Part shown: positions 58,062-64,000 of the stretch, in pieces | How the letters are laid out: every line of letters starts with the position of its first letter | Position numbering within the stretch: position 1 is the first letter of the stretch | Assembly (NCBI GenBank): GCA_903813345.2 | Contig: CAIIXF020000001.1 | Span: 18,497,915-18,561,914, forward strand | Direction: 5' to 3' | DNA length: 64,000 bases | DNA from: Owenia fusiformis | Taxonomy: Eukaryota; Annelida; Polychaeta; Sabellida; Oweniidae | Made by a program: the position numbers and the translations under genes | The notes under the pieces: generated by a model | Databases searched by the model: none | What the model was told of the DNA's origin: nothing | What the model saw: the letters and a program-made list of their open reading frames with translations, nothing else

Positions 58062-60109
58062 TGTACTACTTTGTAGTGTACTTATAAAAGAGACTTTATG
58101 GATATCATGTAATGTAAACATGAGCCTTTAAGTTGTTCAAAGAGATAAATCACCACTTATTTTGCTTGTATTGATGACGTCACTATGTAAACTAATTAAT
58201 AAAGCCAGAACTCTAGTTATTTTGCTCTTGTTATTCTATCAAATACTGGACTATACAATAATGGACACCCTGTATATTTGAAGTACAGCAAAACCTGTCT
58301 TAGTGAACACCTCTCTCTTGTGAACACCTGTCTCTAGTTGACACTTTACTCCACACATACTTGACTGACTTCTGTATAAATTACCCTCTGTGTAGTTAAC
58401 ACATACCAACACTGAACATTTATTCTTGGCAAAAAAATGTTCAATATGTATAAACAGGTTTTACTGTACATTGCAAACATCTAACAATCCCATAACTTAT
58501 CATAAGGGTGAAAACAATCAACATTTTGATAAATAATAACCCAACTGGATTAATCATGAAAATCAAATGCAGTGTCATAATCTGAAATTACAGGGTGGCC
58601 CAAAATTGTATCAAGACAAACATGAAATAACTGAGTGATGAAGGTACAATTTATAATCATAAAAGAATTCACCAGGTTATTCTGTTTAATTTTAGAGAAA
58701 AGTTAGTTTTAGTACCATCACCCATTTTTCAAATTGTACTGAGATAAATATAAAATAACTATGTGATTGATCTGGGAATATTTTTGAAATTTAGTTATCT
58801 GATAGGTTATCTAATTATCATAAACATCTGAAAGTTTCACTAGGTAATTCTACTTATTTTAAGGGAAAAACTTGTTTCAGCACTACCACCCAATGAAATT
58901 GCATTTAACAATAATGTGTTAGAGGTTATTTAGAACACATCAAGTATAATGTTAGACTTTCTATGAATTTTAAATGTTAATCGGAAAATGAATTGACCAA
59001 CCAAAAGGTGACAAATTGAAAGAACCTTAAAAATAAGGGCCCAAAGGTGTTCATTACAAAAAAAAACATGCCATTATTGTAATTAAGCCTTTCTCACCCA
59101 GTGTGCCTTACCAAAAAATCCAGTATTGCTTAAGAGTTGTCAAGATATTATATTAAGTTATTGAATGATTTGAAGTTCAAGGATATCTATTCTGCTCGAG
59201 AAATTCTGTATTGGAACGAGACGAAGTCGAGTGCCAATACATAATATGGAGACAGAACATATATCCTGCATTGCACTAATCAAATCATTTAATAACGTTT
59301 CTATTGTGTGATCTTAGGCCAATACATTTTACTCAGGAGATAATACCTAAGAATTATTCGGTAATCTCTGTATTGCTACTGAGGTTGTCCCCGCCTCCAT
59401 ACCAATATTTTCTTTATTGCTATGGAGATGATCAATGGAGGCAATTTCAGTAGCAAAACAGATTGGTACAACACAAGAAACTGACCAATCAGAGGGCTTC
59501 ATTGTACAGATCATACGATAAATCTATGTATCTATGTACAAACTTTTAAATAAATGATCTGTCAACTTATCCGCTGAGACCTACTTCATGGTCTTTAAAA
59601 CCACTTCTATTCCTTTTTAAATAAACTTCCTAATTTTTTCAAATGTACATGTATTTTTGATCACATGAAAAGTTAATGCTTATCTTGAGAGACTGATTTG
59701 ATGGCAAGACAACAACTCTAAGATAGTATCACCATTGAGCTTGAGTTTTGGTCCACTTAAGAAACCTAACCTCCCCTCTTCTGTCTGGCACCACCTGTAT
59801 TTAAAAATGAGAGCCATTTGAAAGATGGTATCATCTTTACATTAAATAGAACACGAAACAAAACAATTAGATATGAGATATGATGTTTTTATTATTAAAT
59901 AATATATAAAATGCATGTATTACACAATATTATAAAATGCATAAATGTTATCCCATGCGTTTACATGAAGGAAACCCATGCCCGAATATTAAATTTTTGC
60001 TAATGTTTACCCCATTCTTGCATTTATATTAAGGCCTGTGATAAATGATTAAATACCTACATTCAATTCAAAATGGCAACTTAAATAGCTTAATTTAGCA
60101 TTACAGGTA
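58062..60109. other. Intergenic repeats, no gene recognised
   Basis: It includes a stray CACCCTGTA end near 58267 and a TACAGGGTGG start near 58589, both of the type seen on the foldback elements, plus a copy of the AAACCTGTCTTAGTGAACAC repeat at 58285-58475. No open frame with a recognisable domain or splice context was found. Confidence 0.5.
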
Positions 60110-60275
60110 CAGAGTGGAACACCTTTAGTACCTCTAAAGTGTTCCACTTGGGAGGTGTTCCTCTTATAGAGGTTCATTTGTCATTAGGTCAGTTGGTCTG
60201 GAGACTGAAATTGTTCCACTAACAAAGTTGTTCCTCTACTAGAGGTGTTCCACTTTACAGGTTTCACTATACATG
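60110..60275. repeat. Interspersed repeat, relative of 19520-19660
   Basis: It contains GAACACCTTTAGTACC, GTGTTCCTCTTATAGAGG, TCAGTTGGTCTGG and CCACTTTACAGGTTTCACTA. GTTCCACTT-type phrases occur several times within it, giving a loosely repetitive element. Confidence 0.65.
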
Positions 60276-60389
60276 TAGAAGAGAAAATGCATTATACTGA
60301 AAGAACGTCTGGATTTACAAGGACACTTGTAAACATGTACAATATTGCCCCATATCATATCATTGTAAATGTGTACAATATTTAGAGGT

Positions 60390-60508
60390 TATGTCACTAT
60401 CGTTGCACATACAGTATGCCCGAGGGTTTCAGTGATATATGGCCCGACCTTGGGAAGGACATTGATCACTGAGAACCAAGGGCATTTGTGCAACTATGGT
60501 GACATAAA
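60390..60508. repeat. Hairpin-forming inverted repeat
   Basis: TATGTCACTATCGTTGCACA plus TACAGTATGCCC on the left pairs imperfectly with GGGCATTTGTGCAACTATGG plus TGACATA on the right. The loop centre is near 60450. It lies next to another inverted-repeat element that starts at 60517. Confidence 0.75.
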
Positions 60509-60516
60509 TGATTTAT

Positions 60517-60770
60517 AACATACCTATGATGATCTAGTCTGGTCAGAGAGTACCGTTTTCTTATTTAATTGACTAGCAATGGTTCGGAAATGATGATTTA
60601 TTCCCATATTTGTATCTTACGAATGTACAAGTCAATTTGACCTAGGCCTAATGTATGACGTAGTCCCAGCGCTCGACCAATCAGAAAGTTAGCGGGAGCG
60701 GGCTTTTCAAAAGTTATATTGGCCCACTGTCTTGTGAACGGTTTACACTATACATCATCATAGGTATGTT
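60517..60770. mobile_element. MITE, 254 bp with perfect 17-bp terminal inverted repeats
   Basis: AACATACCTATGATGAT at 60517-60533 is the exact reverse complement of ATCATCATAGGTATGTT at 60754-60770. The interior is non-coding. Confidence 0.85.
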
Positions 60771-61799
60771 ACATGTATAAACCCCCATATCATATCATAT
60801 TTAGATTCATCCTGTATGGTTAACACTTACACTAATCAGTTGAAGAGACAAGATTTTAGGATGAAATAAAAAACAATAACTGCCACTGAAGAATTTATTC
60901 AGCATGCCCAAAAATGTATCTGTTGTAGACTTTTACATCAAAAGTATACCTGAAAATTGTAAAATGATCTATGAAATGGTTTGGCTGGAAAAGCATAAAC
61001 AAGACTTTTAGTAATGGATGGACGATGCATGGAAAACAATATGGCCCCACACCATTTAAAGGGACACAAAAGTTAATGATGTTAGATGATGACATTCCAG
61101 TAGGATTGATTCATATTGAATAATTGACAGATTTCTTTTACTCCTATACAAATATTATTAATTAGCTATGTTGTGACATCATAAATTCAAAATGGCATCC
61201 CCCATTATCTTTCTTTATATTATTTTAGAACTTTTTAAAACCCCCAAAAATGAATGATAATAATTGAAATCAATATTCTTGCAGAAAAGTGATTGCTCAT
61301 TTCAAACAACTTGTTATGAATTCTTGTGGATATCCATAGACGTGCATGAAAAATATATTTTTTCAGTATTCATTGCATAAGTTAATATGTTAAGCTATGT
61401 AAATTACAGGCATATTCATAAATAAAGAAAACACACTTGAAAATATGTGTGAGCAGTTGACCCCCAATATCCCAAAATAAGAACCCATTTCAGAAAAATG
61501 TACATGAGGTACACAAAATCACATTATCAAGTAGCCACATAAAAGTCATTGTATTGTTGAACTTGTGCTCTCTAACATGTGTATGAACTTGAAGAAAATC
61601 AGATAAGCCATTTTGGAGATGACTTGATATGTGAACTAAATTGAACACATTTTTCTCCTAGTCTCTCCCAGTCAACAAAAAACTTTGAAAAAATTACACA
61701 TTGTCAATTTAATGGTCATTTTGAATGGCAACAATCAACATTAAAAATATATTATCTACTCTTATATATTGTTTTAGAAAACACACCAGACACTGTCTT

Positions 61800-62055
61800 T
61801 TGTTCTTGTTCGAAATGAAAAGAAACATCTATCCGAACCTCATTGGAACAAAATGACATATACACAACATTTTACACTAGGTCTCTCAAAAGGTATATTT
61901 CAATTTTATCTATTTTTGGGAGTATTTGTTTTAATTATTTTAGATACATTTTTAAAATGAACCAACAATATTGAGAGATCCAAGTACGTATATGGCATTT
62001 TGTTCCAACAAGGTTCGGATAGATATTTTATTTCATTCTCAAGAATTGGGAGAAA
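61800..62055. repeat. Inverted repeat, arms of about 90 bp
   Basis: AACATCTATCCGAACCTCAT, then TGGAACAAAATGACATATAC on the left pairs with ATATGGCATTTTGTTCCAAC, AAGGTTCGGATAGATATTTT on the right. TCTCTCAAAAGG and TTGAGAGATCC pair further inside. Non-coding. Confidence 0.78.
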
Positions 62056-62078
62056 GCAATTTCACTTAAAAATAAATA

Positions 62079-63199
62079 GTACCGTGGATACTGGGCTCAC
62101 ATGGCGTTGCTCAAAAGTGAATGATGCCTAAAATGGCCAAAAAAACTGGATGTCATTTTTGACGATTTATTGAAACAAAATTATTTCATACAATTACTCT
62201 TTAGAGTAACATGGCTTTTTACCATGCAGCTAGGAAATGGGCCACAAGTGCATTTCGCAAGACAAAAATGGCGACCATTTTGAAATGCGAGCTTTTGGAC
62301 CAGGAATCATAAAGGAGTTTTCTGTATTGATGTTGAACAAAAATAACTTAAAACAGGAATCCTATCGACAGAGGTTTTAAGGCAAATGGTCCAAAAGTGG
62401 ATTTCGTGAGCCATATGGACAAATCAATGTTAACTAAAATGGCTGAAAATAAAAAAACGGATATAAATTTTTGCTGATTTTTTGTAACAAAATTATTTCA
62501 TATTAACTACTCTTTGCAGTGACATGGGTTTTTACAATGCAGGACACCTGAATTTATTTGTAAAGCTAGGAAATTGGCCAAAAGTGAATTCTGTGAGACA
62601 AAAATGGCGACCATTTTGAAAATAGGCGAGTATTTGAACCAGGAGTCATAGAGGAATTTTCTACATTGATGTTGAACAAAAATAACTTAAAACGGGAATC
62701 CTATTGACAGAGGTTAAGGTAAATGGTCCAAAAGTGGATTTCAAGAGATCGATGGACAAATCAATGTTAACTAAAATGGCTGAAAATAAAAAAACGGATA
62801 AAATTTTTGGCCGATTTTTTGTAGCAAAATTATTTCATACAACTACTCTTTAAAGTGACATAGCTTTTTACAATGCAGGACACCTAAAATTATTTGTAAA
62901 GCTAGGAAATGGGCCAAATGTGAATTGCGCGAGACAAAAATGGCGAGCTTTTGAACCAGGAGTCATAAGGGAATTTTCTGTATTGATGTTGAACAAATAT
63001 AACTTAAAACGGGAATCCTTTCAACAAAGTTTTTAAAGCAAATTTGAAAATAGGCGATCTTTTGAACCAGGAGTCATAGGGGGGTTTTCTATATTGATGT
63101 TGAACAAAAATAAATTGACAGAGGTTTTAAAACTGGTCAATTGTTGACAGACAGACAGACGTACAAGTGAGTGATTGCAATAGCTCGCCATGTGAGCTA
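62079..63199 (-). mobile_element. TAGCTCACATGG repeat family, copy C (reverse)
   Basis: It starts GTACCGTGGATACTGGGCTC and ends GCTCGCCATGTGAGCTA, i.e. the family in reverse. Internal units contain AGCTAGGAAATGGGCC, GCGAGACAAAAATGG and GTTAACTAAAATGGCTGAAA. A CAGA run lies near 63150. Scattered substitutions against the other copies show independent decay. Confidence 0.88.
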
Positions 63200-63518
63200 A
63201 TAATAACAAAAACTATTTTCTTAAACAATTATGTAAAATATGTAATAATTTTCATGTTAAATTGTTGTCAATCAGTGACCACTAAATTAAGGATGTGTTT
63301 TTTACACAATGTTTTCAATTGGTTTAAGAGAAAAACAGTGTTCAAAATTTCATAATATCTCTACCAATTCTTCGGAGAAAAGACACAGGTATTTTTCTGG
63401 ATTTGCGATAACAAAAAAGCAGGATGTTAAATCATCCCTGGAAAGTAAAATTCTGTTATCTAATCTGCGGATAAGGAGACCCAGAAGAGTGAAGCTCATG
63501 CCTTCAGGATATTAACTA

Positions 63519-63621
63519 TAAATTGACACCTGTGTGTCACATGTTGCAACACAGATAATTATATAATATAAAATTGACACCTGTGTGTCACATGTTGCAA
63601 CACAGATAATTATATAATATA
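63519..63621. repeat. Direct tandem duplication, two units of 51 bp
   Basis: AAATTGACACCTGTGTGTCA followed by CATGTTGCAACACAGATAAT and TATATAATAT occurs twice, starting at 63520 and 63571, with no visible difference, so it is recent. Each unit contains the small palindromes GACACCTGTGTGTC and TGTTGCAACA. Confidence 0.88.
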
Positions 63622-64000
63622 ATTGCTGTCGAGGTAAAAACTGAATATTAAACAAAATAACATTCCCAAATACCAAAAAACAAATAAAAATATAATATTT
63701 GCAATCTAATATTTAATGCCTTCGATTTGAATATGATAAAACTCTACTTTGAAGAGACCTCAAATGGCTGTTTAAGATTTTCTGAGGCACAAATAAGAAA
63801 GATTGTCATCTGTATTGCTTCTATTCACATTATATATATCAAACTTTTTGTGATAACACTTCAAGGAAAAAGAGATGGCGCTTTTTAGTTTCTAACAAGT
63901 AATGGATGGCTTTGGAAGGATATGAGGGAATGTTAAACACTTTGTTTACCCTGGCTTACTTTGTACACCTGTACAATGTGCATTACTTTTCAATAATATT

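Overview
This is eukaryotic, almost certainly metazoan, DNA: AT-rich, with genes split by GT-AG introns and many transposon remnants and minisatellites. The proteins are ordinary animal orthologues. The repeat families (elements beginning TAGCTCACATGG with CCGT/CTGT runs, CGGA-rich GGCCGCCATTTT repeats, CAGGGTGT-ended foldbacks, a CR1/L2-like retroelement with a GAT tail) recall marine lophotrochozoans, especially bivalve molluscs. That taxonomic guess rests on memory and is not proven.

Layout. Positions 1-14556 (minus) hold lunapark (LNPK), an ER three-way-junction protein. Ten exons are resolved and the 3' end runs off the left edge. One of its introns carries a small two-exon gene on the opposite strand (7331-8765) for an unrecognised single-pass membrane protein. 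A 401-bp head-to-head spacer separates LNPK from GTF2F1 (14958-23134, plus, 13 exons), the large TFIIF subunit. GTF2F1 converges on FBXO4 (24383-27372, minus, 6 exons), an F-box protein with a GTPase-like domain. FBXO4 is head-to-head with RPL37 (27609-30540, plus, 4 exons), whose introns 2 and 3 each carry a copy of a U31-like C/D box snoRNA. After a repeat-rich spacer comes SMUG1 (35009-39211, plus, 3 coding exons), a uracil-DNA glycosylase with an extension of about 420 residues at the N terminus. About 12.5 kb of repeats follows, including a large 31-bp satellite with nested transposons. A small RGS protein gene (51688-57060, plus, 4 exons) is next, then about 7 kb of repeats.

The genes are mostly housekeeping and do not form a pathway. 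Two divergent pairs and one convergent pair give a compact block between 0 and 31 kb. The most unusual feature is architectural. Three tandem arrays in three different genes carry splice-site-like sequence in every unit: acceptors in SMUG1 intron 2, donors in the last RGS intron, and donors in GTF2F1 intron 1. In SMUG1 and RGS the genuine splice site is the terminal unit of the array.

All exon coordinates come from reading splice sites and phases by hand against remembered family sequences; no alignment was run.
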